Position numbers and translations under genes: made by a program
NCBI GenBank assembly: GCA_051418055.1
Contig: JBPRGH010000154.1
Span: 14,929-78,928, forward strand
Origin: JBPRGH01 sp051418055
Lineage (GTDB): Bacteria; Bacteroidota; Bacteroidia; Cytophagales; Cyclobacteriaceae
Direction: 5' to 3'
DNA: 64,000 bases
Shown here: positions 55,029 to 62,389 of the stretch, piece by piece
Layout of the letters: each line of letters opens with the position of its first letter
Position numbering within the stretch: position 1 is the stretch's first letter
Notes under the pieces: generated by a model
Databases searched by the model: none
Told to the model about the DNA's origin: nothing
What the model saw: only the letters and a program-made list of their open reading frames with translations

Positions 55029-56078
55029 TTATTTGCTAATCAGGTACGAGATGTTTAATAAGAAAGTAGGTCCATAGCTAAAGGTATCTCCTTCATCTGA
55101 TAAGGTTTTTTGGGAAATCGGCCATCTGTAACCTGGCGTAATGGCAAATCCAGTCTCTGACCTATAGGTGAGGTTTAAAGTGCCATTAAATGATACCAGG
55201 CCTGAGTTTGGATCATTAACTCCATCCCATTGAGCATAGCTTTGAGAAAAATTTGCCGCAGTTAAACGGGAGGTAAGGTTTTTATAAATGTTGTAGCCAA
55301 TGCCTATTCCGCTTGTGGTTTCAAACGGTCCTTTGTAGCCCTTTGCATTTTCATAAAACGAGATCCTGTTAATCGTAAAGAGTGAAAATGATAACTTATC
55401 TGTAAGTGCTGAAGCGTAATGCAACTCCACCAGAGGATCGAAGGTACCGGTACCAAATTGAATATGAAGATGATCCTCTCCATTTTGGCCTGCCTTGAGT
55501 GGATTTTGCTCAATCTGACCTGTTGGCAGAGAGATTCCTGCAGCAATATCCAGCCTTCCATTTGGCGAAATAAATCCATTTTTACGAAAGGCTGTTAATA
55601 GCTTCAAGTCACTTATACCATAATAGTTCTCATTTCGGTGATGGATGTCACGATTACGAAATATTGATTCTTTTTCACTTTCCGTAACAGCTAATGGATA
55701 CTCTACTGTTGCATCCTGCATCTTTATATCATATGGTACTCTTATCCACAAGGAGAGATTAGTAGAAAATGTGTATTCAAAAGTTAACTCTGTACGTAAA
55801 AAATCCAGATTAACATTATGATTATGCAGTGGCACAGATACTATTTCGCCATTTTCTGATAAACCCTTATAGTTTGGATGGCCTCCCTGATAATTCATGC
55901 CATTCGTTATATTTAAGGTAAAGCGCAGATTACCCGGTTTTAATGTATCCAGGCCGGCTTCCAGTTTTTCGCTGCTTTGTAAAGCCGGATTACTACATGC
56001 AGGACAGGCTTGGGTATAGCCTTTTTTTGCAACAGCAAATAATAGAATAATTAAAGTTGGGAATAACAATGACTTCAT
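55029..56078 (-). CDS. Outer-membrane protein following the HMA-thioredoxin gene
   Basis: The 349-residue protein has a signal peptide and starts its mature part with QACPACSNP, a CxxC pair. The rest is a beta-barrel-like sequence with aromatic strands, ending in LLNISYLISK. It overlaps the HMA-thioredoxin stop by 4 bases and is probably the last gene of the mercury/copper-type operon. It may be a metal-related channel or adhesin; by eye it resembles general 'transporter' barrels. Confidence 0.65.
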   Translation of the reverse strand: MKSLLFPTLIILLFAVAKKGYTQACPACSNPALQSSEKLEAGLDTLKPGNLRFTLNITNGMNYQGGHPNYKGLSENGEIVSVPLHNHNVNLDFLRTELTFEYTFSTNLSLWIRVPYDIKMQDATVEYPLAVTESEKESIFRNRDIHHRNENYYGISDLKLLTAFRKNGFISPNGRLDIAAGISLPTGQIEQNPLKAGQNGEDHLHIQFGTGTFDPLVELHYASALTDKLSFSLFTINRISFYENAKGYKGPFETTSGIGIGYNIYKNLTSRLTAANFSQSYAQWDGVNDPNSGLVSFNGTLNLTYRSETGFAITPGYRWPISQKTLSDEGDTFSYGPTFLLNISYLISK

Positions 56079-56728
56079 TTGGCTGATAAGATTTTCTTAA
56101 CCTCTTCAATATTATTTCCTTCAATTCTTCCGACCAAATTACCTTTATCATCAAAAATTAGAGTAAAGGGCAAGGCTGGTAACTTATACTCACGCGTAAG
56201 CTGTTTAGCCAGATCAGATTTCCATTCTACTACGTCTACTTTTCTTACTGCTACATTATCATATTCTAACAGTAGCCTTTCTACTTTTGGAGAATAAATT
56301 TTACAAGGGCCACACCATTCGGCAAAGAAATCAAATACTGTTAACTTGCCGGATGAAAGATGATCTTCAAAACTTATTTTTTTGCCACCTGTAATAGTTT
56401 TAATATCAAGTCCTTTTTTTTCTTCTTTTGATAAAGGCTTTACAACATTATCATTAGCAAATAAGGCCTGAAAATTTTTTGCTGCAATGGCTTCTTTTAT
56501 TTCTTTTTCAGTGACTGTTCCATCAGTATAAACGATAGCTGTTTTAGTATTAAAATTTACATCTGCACTTATGACACCTTTCAGGTCTTCCAAAACTCCT
56601 TTGGCTGTATTAGCACAACCACCACAGGAAAGACCTTCTATAGAAAATTCCACTTTAACATTTTCCTGGCCGAATGCAAAGGAAGTCATAAAGACACCAA
56701 GAGCAATAATTCCAAATATTTTTTTCAT
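56075..56728 (-). CDS. Periplasmic HMA domain-thioredoxin fusion protein
   Basis: The 217-residue protein has a signal peptide (FGIIALGVFMTSFAFGQ) and a heavy-metal-associated domain with C35-x2-C38 in GLSCGGCANTA. After a short linker comes a thioredoxin fold with the active site WCGPCK (C139, C142). The thioredoxin part may keep the HMA cysteines or a client reduced in the periplasm, or pass metal by thiol exchange. Fusion of these two domains is uncommon. It overlaps the downstream outer-membrane gene by 4 bases. Confidence 0.88.
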   Translation of the reverse strand: MKKIFGIIALGVFMTSFAFGQENVKVEFSIEGLSCGGCANTAKGVLEDLKGVISADVNFNTKTAIVYTDGTVTEKEIKEAIAAKNFQALFANDNVVKPLSKEEKKGLDIKTITGGKKISFEDHLSSGKLTVFDFFAEWCGPCKIYSPKVERLLLEYDNVAVRKVDVVEWKSDLAKQLTREYKLPALPFTLIFDDKGNLVGRIEGNNIEEVKKILSAK

Positions 56729-56787
56729 AATTTATTAATTTTATAAGATTCAGGTGTCGTAAAAACTCCAGTTTCTTTTATTACATG

Positions 56788-57114
56788 TTAAGCCGCCATT
56801 TTCCTGCAGGTTTCCGCACAATTTCTACAAGCCTCTGCACATTGTTTACAAACCTCACTATCAAATTTCTCACATTCCTCGGCACAAGCTCTGCATAGGT
56901 CAGCACAGATACCGCAAACTCTATTGACATAATCAGATTGAGAGGCCAGCATTTGTACACATGCCGCACACAATGATATGCAGTCCAAACAGAATTTATG
57001 ACATCGTTTCATATCGGGTTCACCCAAATGTTGATCGAGGCAAATCCGTGCTGCCTCAATGCAATTATTACAATTGTCAATACATTCCTGAATTTCTGAA
57101 CTTAGAGGTTTCAT
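56788..57114 (-). CDS. Four-helix copper-storage-like protein (Csp / DUF326)
   Basis: The 108-residue protein has 19 cysteines, spaced mostly as CxxC or Cx3C along four helices (NCNNCIEAARIC, HKFCLDCISLCAACVQ, CGICADLCRACAEEC, CKQCAEACRNCAETC). This is the signature of Csp copper storage proteins, whose Cys-lined bundle binds many Cu(I) ions. No signal peptide is seen, so it is cytosolic (Csp3-like). It suggests that copper, not only mercury, is handled by this cluster. Confidence 0.92.
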   Translation of the reverse strand: MKPLSSEIQECIDNCNNCIEAARICLDQHLGEPDMKRCHKFCLDCISLCAACVQMLASQSDYVNRVCGICADLCRACAEECEKFDSEVCKQCAEACRNCAETCRKMAA

Positions 57115-57191
57115 AATCTTTGAATTTTAATTTAATTCATACTGGTATGATAGCATGAGATTTATTTTTCAAATAGCCATACCTGATTTAA

Positions 57192-57461
57192 TTAACCCTG
57201 ACCAATACCTGCGTTAATTAAATTCTCTTTTGTAATCTTATCATTTTGGCAACATTCCAGCAATTTTCCATTTAAGGCTATTGCCGGAACCTTATTAATA
57301 CTATATTCTTCCAGCTTATTTAAGCAGGTTTTGTTCTCACATTGCTTGATTAGGTCATAAGTTATTATCTCACAATTTTCACAGGCTAATTCATTTACCA
57401 TTTTAACAACCGGATCACATACAGGGCAATTAGCTGTAAAAATTTCAACTTTCATTTTCAT
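57192..57461 (-). CDS. Small thioredoxin-like protein with CPVC motif
   Basis: The 89-residue protein has a thioredoxin-like start, VEIFTANCPVCDPVVKMV, giving C-P-V-C, and a cis-Pro region (INKVPAIALNGKLL) followed by a Cys pair (ECCQ). A GGAG ribosome-binding site at proper distance supports ATG 57461. It may reduce a metal-binding thiol or carry metal between the flavoprotein and the Csp protein. Related small thioredoxins occur in mer and ars clusters. Confidence 0.8.
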   Translation of the reverse strand: MKMKVEIFTANCPVCDPVVKMVNELACENCEIITYDLIKQCENKTCLNKLEEYSINKVPAIALNGKLLECCQNDKITKENLINAGIGQG

Positions 57462-57558
57462 CTTATACTCCTTCTAATTTTGTTTTAAATTGTAGTTTCC
57501 TAAAAAACTAATTCAAAGGTATGGCCGGCATAGGGGTGGTCTCCAAGAAAATATTAAA

Positions 57559-57939
57559 TTATTTTTCTGCTGATCTAATTTGATCATTAAACCGGGAAAG
57601 TCGCTCTTCAATTTCTTTTATCTCCTTCAGTTTTTCAGAAAGCTCATCTAGCTGCAGATGAGGAAAATTTTTCCGCATTAATTCAATTCGATCTTCATTA
57701 CCACAATCTCCCGGGCAGTCACTCACGGTTTGCGATATTTTAATAGCCAATGCCTTTCGATATGCTTCATCGAGTAATAAATAATGCGCTTTATCCAATC
57801 CTTGTTGAGAAGCTTTAAACTGTAGGAGGATCTGATCAGGATCTTTGTCTTCATCCAGCATTTTTATAATACCTTCCATCTGACCCTTTATGCTCCTGAG
57901 CCTGTTTTTAATGTCTTGGGTTAAATCACGTGGTATCAT
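57559..57939 (-). CDS. CsoR/RcnR-family protein lacking the usual metal ligands
   Basis: The 126-residue protein has the DUF156 helix bundle: NRLRSIKGQMEGIIKMLDEDKD at the start and ASQQGLDKAHYLLLDEAYRK. In CsoR, copper is bound by C-H-C; aligning by eye places P34, A59 and A63 at those positions, so the site is missing. Two cysteines remain in SDCPGDCGN (C75, C79), outside the core. A long acidic/basic C-terminal helix of about 45 residues is extra. It may regulate by another ligand or act in complex. Confidence 0.8.
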   Translation of the reverse strand: MIPRDLTQDIKNRLRSIKGQMEGIIKMLDEDKDPDQILLQFKASQQGLDKAHYLLLDEAYRKALAIKISQTVSDCPGDCGNEDRIELMRKNFPHLQLDELSEKLKEIKEIEERLSRFNDQIRSAEK

Positions 57940-57963
57940 AAATCCCTGATTTAATTCAACTAT

Positions 57964-58176
57964 TTAACAACAATTATTATCACTTTGCAGTGGCGGGCAT
58001 TTTACGGTGCCATAGCTGCAAAAAACACAGCAATCACCTTCCAATGGTTTTAATACTGTTTTACAATTTGTGCATTCATAAAAATACTGACAGGAATCTG
58101 TGGGCATAGTCTCCTTTTGCTGATGGCCACATTTAGGGCAGGTGATTGTCGATTCTAAGATTAGTTTATCTTCCAT
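57964..58176 (-). CDS. GDCCVxC domain protein
   Basis: The 70-residue protein has an N-terminal CPKCGHQQ zinc-ribbon pair, a second CTNC pair, and GDCCVFCSYG, the signature of GDCCVxC proteins. These include selenocysteine forms and are often found with mercury genes. It ends NNCC. It is short, soluble and probably a metal or thiol carrier. It lies 11 bases after the MerA-like gene. Confidence 0.88.
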   Translation of the reverse strand: MEDKLILESTITCPKCGHQQKETMPTDSCQYFYECTNCKTVLKPLEGDCCVFCSYGTVKCPPLQSDNNCC

Positions 58177-58186
58177 TTTATAGTTT

Positions 58187-59533
58187 TTAAATCATTGAAG
58201 AGATATCAGAGGCCATTGAAGGATAGCTAAAGATCATTTGCTTTATCTCTTTTGCCTTCATCTTCTTTCTAATAGCCATTGAAAATATATTTATTGTTTC
58301 AGCGGCATGTGGACCAAAAAGATGGGCGCCTAATATTTCTCCGGTTTCTTTATCTATTATTGTTTTATAAGAATAATGGTCTGTATTTAACCTTCTCGCA
58401 TTAAACCAATTGCTTACTTTATTATAGTTTACCTGTATTTTTAGATCCTTTGACCGGGCTTGTTGTTCTGTCATACCAACGGCTGCCATTTCCGGAATCG
58501 TAAAGACCACAGTGGGAATACCAAGATAATCGGGAGTTTTGATATTACCTTTTATTATATTGGAAGCTACAATATGGCCTTCCATAACGGCAACAGGAGT
58601 AAGTGGTAAGCCTTTCGTATCAGCAGAATCGCCGGCTGCATACACATTGGGATTTGATATACTCTGTAGATACTGATTCAAGGTAACTCCTTTCTTAGAA
58701 AACTTAACATTTCCCCTTTCTAAATCAAGATCTGAAATTCCAGGAACTCTACCACTTGAATTAAAAACGGCTTCTGCGGTAAATTTCCTGACCTGATCCT
58801 GATGTTGCCCGGTTACTAATAAATCACTTCCTTCTTTTTCTATTTTAGTCACTTCAGTTTCGGTAACTAATTTTATACCCAAACCTTTCGTTGCTTCAGC
58901 TACATGCTGCACGATATCCTGTTCGAAATTTTCTAAAGGAGATTTGCCTCTATGAATAATAGTAACTTCAGCGCCGGCACGGGCAGCGATATGAGCAAAT
59001 TCAAATGCTATATAACCGCCACCAATAAACAGTAAGGAGGCCGGTAACTGCTGCATGTTAAGGAAATCAGTGCTTGTTAAAGTAAGTTCCTCTCCTTGTA
59101 TTTGAAGTGGCCTGGGTTTAGCTCCTGTAGCGAGAACAATTTTTTTAGCTTCTACCTCTTCATTTCCCACCTGCAGCTTATTCTCTCCAACAAATTTTGC
59201 GGGGTTGTGGAATGTAGTTATTCCTTTTTTGTGATAACCTTTTTCAAGTTTATCAGGTACAGGTTCGACAAAATATTCTTTAAAGGAGATTAGGTCTTGC
59301 CAATTAATTGACGTAGATGCATTTATTCCTTTATTTAAATAGCTGTTAACTTGTTCAGCAGTCCCGGTAACATCAACCAAGACTTTTTTAGGATCACATC
59401 CACGCAATGCGCATGTCCCTCCATACGGCAATTCATCAGTTATCCCTACCGACAGTCCTTTTGATGCACATTTTTTGGCAATGGTCATGCCTGACATTCC
59501 TGATCCAATTACAAAGACATCAAAATTTTTCAT
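58187..59533 (-). CDS. MerA/dihydrolipoamide dehydrogenase-type flavoprotein, short form
   Basis: The 448-residue FAD/NAD(P)-dependent disulfide oxidoreductase has GSGMSGMTIA for FAD, the redox pair C41-x4-C46 in GTCALRGCDPKK, and a second dinucleotide site, LLFIGGGYIAFEFA. A Tyr (Y437, FSYPSMASD) stands where Lpd and glutathione reductase have the catalytic His, as in MerA. The N-terminal HMA domain and C-terminal Cys pair of classical MerA are missing. Mercury reduction is likely from context but not certain. It lies 6 bases after merTP. Confidence 0.85.
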   Translation of the reverse strand: MKNFDVFVIGSGMSGMTIAKKCASKGLSVGITDELPYGGTCALRGCDPKKVLVDVTGTAEQVNSYLNKGINASTSINWQDLISFKEYFVEPVPDKLEKGYHKKGITTFHNPAKFVGENKLQVGNEEVEAKKIVLATGAKPRPLQIQGEELTLTSTDFLNMQQLPASLLFIGGGYIAFEFAHIAARAGAEVTIIHRGKSPLENFEQDIVQHVAEATKGLGIKLVTETEVTKIEKEGSDLLVTGQHQDQVRKFTAEAVFNSSGRVPGISDLDLERGNVKFSKKGVTLNQYLQSISNPNVYAAGDSADTKGLPLTPVAVMEGHIVASNIIKGNIKTPDYLGIPTVVFTIPEMAAVGMTEQQARSKDLKIQVNYNKVSNWFNARRLNTDHYSYKTIIDKETGEILGAHLFGPHAAETINIFSMAIRKKMKAKEIKQMIFSYPSMASDISSMI

Positions 59534-59539
59534 ACTTCT

Positions 59540-60157
59540 TTATTCTATTGTTTTTGAATCTACATTATATCCCGTGTTATTAATTGCACCTTCAATATCT
59601 TTAATGGATATTTTGCTTCCATCATATTTTACAATTGCATTTCCATTGTCATAGCTGGGTTCTACTGAAATTATTCCTGGCAGCTTATTCACTTCATGTT
59701 CTACATGTGCCTCACATCCCGTGCAGGTCATTCCTGAAATTGTAAAGGCCGCTGTTTTTATATTATTTGATTCAACAATAACAACTTCCTTAGCTTCTTT
59801 TTTTGGATAGAATGATTCGGCATAATAAGGGAATGCGATAAGAATAATTGCCAATAAGGTTACTACTCCAAGAAAGCCTTTTGATTGCCAGAAGCTTTGC
59901 TTTTCCTCATCCTCACATGCGCAGGAGGGGTCTTGGTTTTTAGGTTTTAATGTCTGAAACCATGCAAACCCTAATACTAATGCTGTAAAGCCAATCATAT
60001 ATGGGCGATAAGCATCCATAAATGAAAAGGTGGAAATAAGGCCGCTGCTTCCTGATACCAATGCCAAAACAGGAGTAATGCAACATATAGAAGCTGCAAA
60101 CGCTGAAAATATACTTAAGCTAAAAATACCGGATGTTTTGTTTTTTGCCTTTTCCAT
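59540..60157 (-). CDS. merTP: MerT-MerP fusion mercury transport protein
   Basis: From the ATG at 60157 the 205-residue protein has a MerT-like part with three membrane helices. The first contains the ASICCITPVLALVSG Cys pair. A loop with CAC follows, then a C-terminal HMA domain with GMTCTGCEAHVE. It would take Hg(II) from the periplasm into the cell for the flavoprotein. The upstream ATG at 60184 lies inside arsR and is less likely, since TAG-C-ATG follows the ArsR stop directly. Confidence 0.92.
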   Translation of the reverse strand: MEKAKNKTSGIFSLSIFSAFAASICCITPVLALVSGSSGLISTFSFMDAYRPYMIGFTALVLGFAWFQTLKPKNQDPSCACEDEEKQSFWQSKGFLGVVTLLAIILIAFPYYAESFYPKKEAKEVVIVESNNIKTAAFTISGMTCTGCEAHVEHEVNKLPGIISVEPSYDNGNAIVKYDGSKISIKDIEGAINNTGYNVDSKTIE

Positions 60158-60158
60158 G

Positions 60159-60530
60159 CTATTCCTGATTTGTTTTAATGTCATTATTTGAAACGAGGGT
60201 AAAAAGCGGATCTAAAACGCTGGTTTGTGCTGCATGAAGAGAATAAAAAATAGTTTGTCCTACTTTTCGGCTGACAACGACACCACCATCTTTCAACTTT
60301 CGGAGATGCTGTGATACTGCCGGTACAGACATATTTAAAATATCACTAATATCACATGGACATAATTCCTTTTCTTTGTTTAGCAGGAACAAAATTTTAA
60401 AACGTACCTCATTGCCTGTGAGATTCAACACATTGGAAATGCTGCTAATAGCTTTTTTATTATTTTCAAGTTCATTTTTGCATTGCCTTATCTGTTCGGC
60501 ATCTGCAAAAACACGTATACAAGTAGACAT
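60159..60530 (-). CDS. ArsR/SmtB-family metal-sensing repressor
   Basis: The 123-residue protein has a winged helix with ELCPCDISDILNMSVPAVSQ, where CPC lies in the metal-binding alpha-3 region as in ArsR. Further cysteines C4 and C17 could complete a thiolate site. It would leave the operator on binding Hg, Cd or As and start the leftward mer/copper operon. The perfect palindrome 60539-60558 directly upstream is its likely operator. Confidence 0.92.
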   Translation of the reverse strand: MSTCIRVFADAEQIRQCKNELENNKKAISSISNVLNLTGNEVRFKILFLLNKEKELCPCDISDILNMSVPAVSQHLRKLKDGGVVVSRKVGQTIFYSLHAAQTSVLDPLFTLVSNNDIKTNQE

Positions 60531-60538
60531 AATTAATC

Positions 60539-60558
60539 ATTTAAGCAATTGCTTAAAT
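60539..60558. promoter_or_regulatory. Perfect 20-bp palindrome, likely ArsR operator
   Basis: ATTTAAGCAATTGCTTAAAT is perfectly symmetric and lies 9 bases before the arsR start. TATATTTA, a near match to the -7 box, overlaps its upstream half (minus strand), so binding would block transcription. The form fits an ArsR-family operator. Confidence 0.8.
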
Positions 60559-60866
60559 ATAAACTGAAAATTTAGATTTATTGTTTCATCATTGACCGGA
60601 AATTTTTCTTTTCGCAATTAAGCTTCTCTATTATTAGTGGGAATTCTAAATAATTTTTATTCACAGAAGAATAAAAATTATTGATAAATAAAATAAGCCC
60701 CCTAAAAAGGGAGCTCTGAAAGCGATACCTCCAACCAGAAGGCACGATACGTGTACTCTGTGTAACCTGCGCCGCCACGTATAACCTCGTGATGGAATGG
60801 ACGGCCTGATGTGCGAATGCCCGCCAGAAGCCACTTGCCCCCGGTTCGAACTCTAAATAATAACTT
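60559..60866 (-). ncRNA. GC-rich structured block A with minus-strand terminator
   Basis: This part of the 490-base gap between arsR and the PIN gene is not convincingly coding. From about 60716 to 60850 it is much GC-richer than its surroundings, with dyads such as ATACGTG/CACGTAT. It ends at 60696-60715 in an 8-bp hairpin with a UUUU loop and a T-rich tail on the minus strand, which works only as RNA of that strand (U-G pair). A small RNA or a repeated element is possible; no family is recognised. Confidence 0.35.
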
Positions 60867-61017
60867 AAACATAATGCCTCACTACAGGACCGGAGTGATT
60901 GCAGCAAGGGCTGTGAGAAAAAAATACTACCTGCAGGTGTGGAGATTTTTTTCTCAACAGGCGCAGCGAACCCTTGTAGCTCTCACATCCGCACGCCTGA
61001 AACTTTGCTTTATGTTT
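60867..61017. repeat. 151-nt imperfect palindrome directly after the PIN gene
   Basis: The two arms pair in matching order: AAACATAA (60867-60874) with TTATGTTT (61010-61017), CAGG (60885-60888) with CCTG (60996-60999), and CAAGGG (60905-60910) with CCCTTG (60971-60976). The inner stem is TGAGAAAAAAAT (60914-60925) with ATTTTTTTCTCA (60945-60956), 12 bp perfect. It starts 3 bases after the PIN stop. It may be a terminator, a recombination site or a mobile repeat. Confidence 0.6.
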
Positions 61018-61020
61018 GGG

Positions 61021-61758
61021 TTATTTAATTAACTTCATTTCTCTAAGCTTATGGTAAAGTCTAGTATAAGATATAATAAAATAATTGTTTTTTGTATCAA
61101 TTTCATCTTTCAATAATGGATGAAACTCTTCCGTATTTGAACCATCACAATAATCATCTTTATTTGAGGATATGAAGAATGACACCCTTGATTTCAATTC
61201 TGATATAATTTTATAGTAGGTTTCCCAGATAATACAATCTTTGTACTCTCCCTTTTTTGCAGCTGGAGGTATTTTGTCTATGAGCCTTATATGAGCAGAA
61301 TTCCTTAATGGCTCCTCTTCAACGAAATAGATTTTACTAATAATGTTACCTGCTATATCGGCAAAATAATTTTCAATTTTATATTTTTTTAGACTCACTC
61401 GATCAATTTTTTCAGATGCAATTCCAGAATTGTCTACTAATTCATAAAAATTATTAATTGAGGATTCAATTTTTGTAAATTCAGTATCATATGCTTTAAG
61501 GATTATAGGTGTATTATCATTAAATTCTTTTATGCATATTTCACTGGATAAACAAATGGCCTTATCTGCATTAATAAAATTTTTCACCTCAATTACATGT
61601 TGATCGGCATCCGTAGGAAATGATCTGGAAGGTAATGGTATCCTTAGAATATCAAGCAATGCACAAGTATCAAAAAATAAGATTGGTCTATTGCCTGAAT
61701 TGATGATTCTCTCAACAACTGAATGATCTACTATTGTCGGTGAATCAATATTTATCAT
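61021..61758 (-). CDS. PIN-domain protein (DUF4935-like)
   Basis: The 245-residue protein has the PIN acidic residues in order: D30 in ILFFDTCALLD, E78 in CIKEF, D174 with E179 in GEYKDCIIWE, and D201-D202 in SSNKDDYCD. This is the arrangement of DUF4935-like PIN proteins, probable metal-dependent RNases. Its start overlaps the 214-aa gene by 14 bases, so the two are coupled. It could be a toxin or a defence effector. Confidence 0.8.
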   Translation of the reverse strand: MINIDSPTIVDHSVVERIINSGNRPILFFDTCALLDILRIPLPSRSFPTDADQHVIEVKNFINADKAICLSSEICIKEFNDNTPIILKAYDTEFTKIESSINNFYELVDNSGIASEKIDRVSLKKYKIENYFADIAGNIISKIYFVEEEPLRNSAHIRLIDKIPPAAKKGEYKDCIIWETYYKIISELKSRVSFFISSNKDDYCDGSNTEEFHPLLKDEIDTKNNYFIISYTRLYHKLREMKLIK

Positions 61759-62389
61759 TTTCTTCTAATAATTGGAGGGAATATTCATAGTCAGAAACAA
61801 GCCTATGTGTTATGTCAAAATTTTCATTCCAACCTTTTTCTTCAATTAACCAGCGACCAAATATAGACGGTGTAAGTTGAGATTTATTTCTATGGGCAGT
61901 GATAACAAATTTAGCCCATCTTTTGAAATCCATAGGATGAGTATTGCCTGTTGAATGATTACAAGAAGATTCCCATTCCACCATTGCATCATAGGTATCT
62001 TTACCAGTTAATTCTATGACATCTATACCACCAATATTATATTCAATAGTAACAGATTTATTATGAGTTAATGGAAGCACACATTCTTTGTAAAAAGCAT
62101 CTAATATTGCGTTATATTCAGAATGTTCAAAAGATCCCGATTTGGTAGGTACTATATTTATTACTGTGAGTTTATCTTCATAAATTCTGAACCACACTAA
62201 TCCTTTTCTTCCCTTTATTGAAGGAGACTCTAGGCATATAATATTTTTTTCTGAAGTATTGCCGATATAGTTTCGAGTATTGTCTTCTTTGTAAATCCAA
62301 TCTGCGGGTAAATTCTCTTTTACTTCATTCAGCAAAGTAGTTAAGTCGTCCATACTTCCTTTAATATCGAGGTCATTAAATTTTTCCAT
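61745..62389 (-). CDS. Unknown protein coupled to the PIN gene (214 aa)
   Basis: No family is recognised. The protein is mixed alpha/beta, acidic, without signal peptide or membrane helix. Its middle has IKGRKGLVWFRIYEDKLTVINIVP, quoted in part as GLVWFRIYEDKLTVINIVP, and its second half contains DAMVEWESSCNHSTG. It is first in a two-gene unit with the PIN protein and could be a sensor, antitoxin or partner. Base composition is as AT-rich as that of the PIN gene and unlike the GC-rich block before it. Confidence 0.65.
   Translation of the reverse strand: MEKFNDLDIKGSMDDLTTLLNEVKENLPADWIYKEDNTRNYIGNTSEKNIICLESPSIKGRKGLVWFRIYEDKLTVINIVPTKSGSFEHSEYNAILDAFYKECVLPLTHNKSVTIEYNIGGIDVIELTGKDTYDAMVEWESSCNHSTGNTHPMDFKRWAKFVITAHRNKSQLTPSIFGRWLIEEKGWNENFDITHRLVSDYEYSLQLLEENDKY

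Noticed and set aside
60841..60860. GGTTCGAACTC in block A as a distal tRNA att site
   Set aside because: It matches the tRNA-Ser T-arm for only a few bases and lacks the acceptor end expected in attR.
60578..60907. 109-aa minus-strand ORF in block A
   Set aside because: Its start lies inside the palindrome, its composition changes abruptly from GC-rich to AT-rich within the ORF, it runs through a terminator, and no domain is seen.
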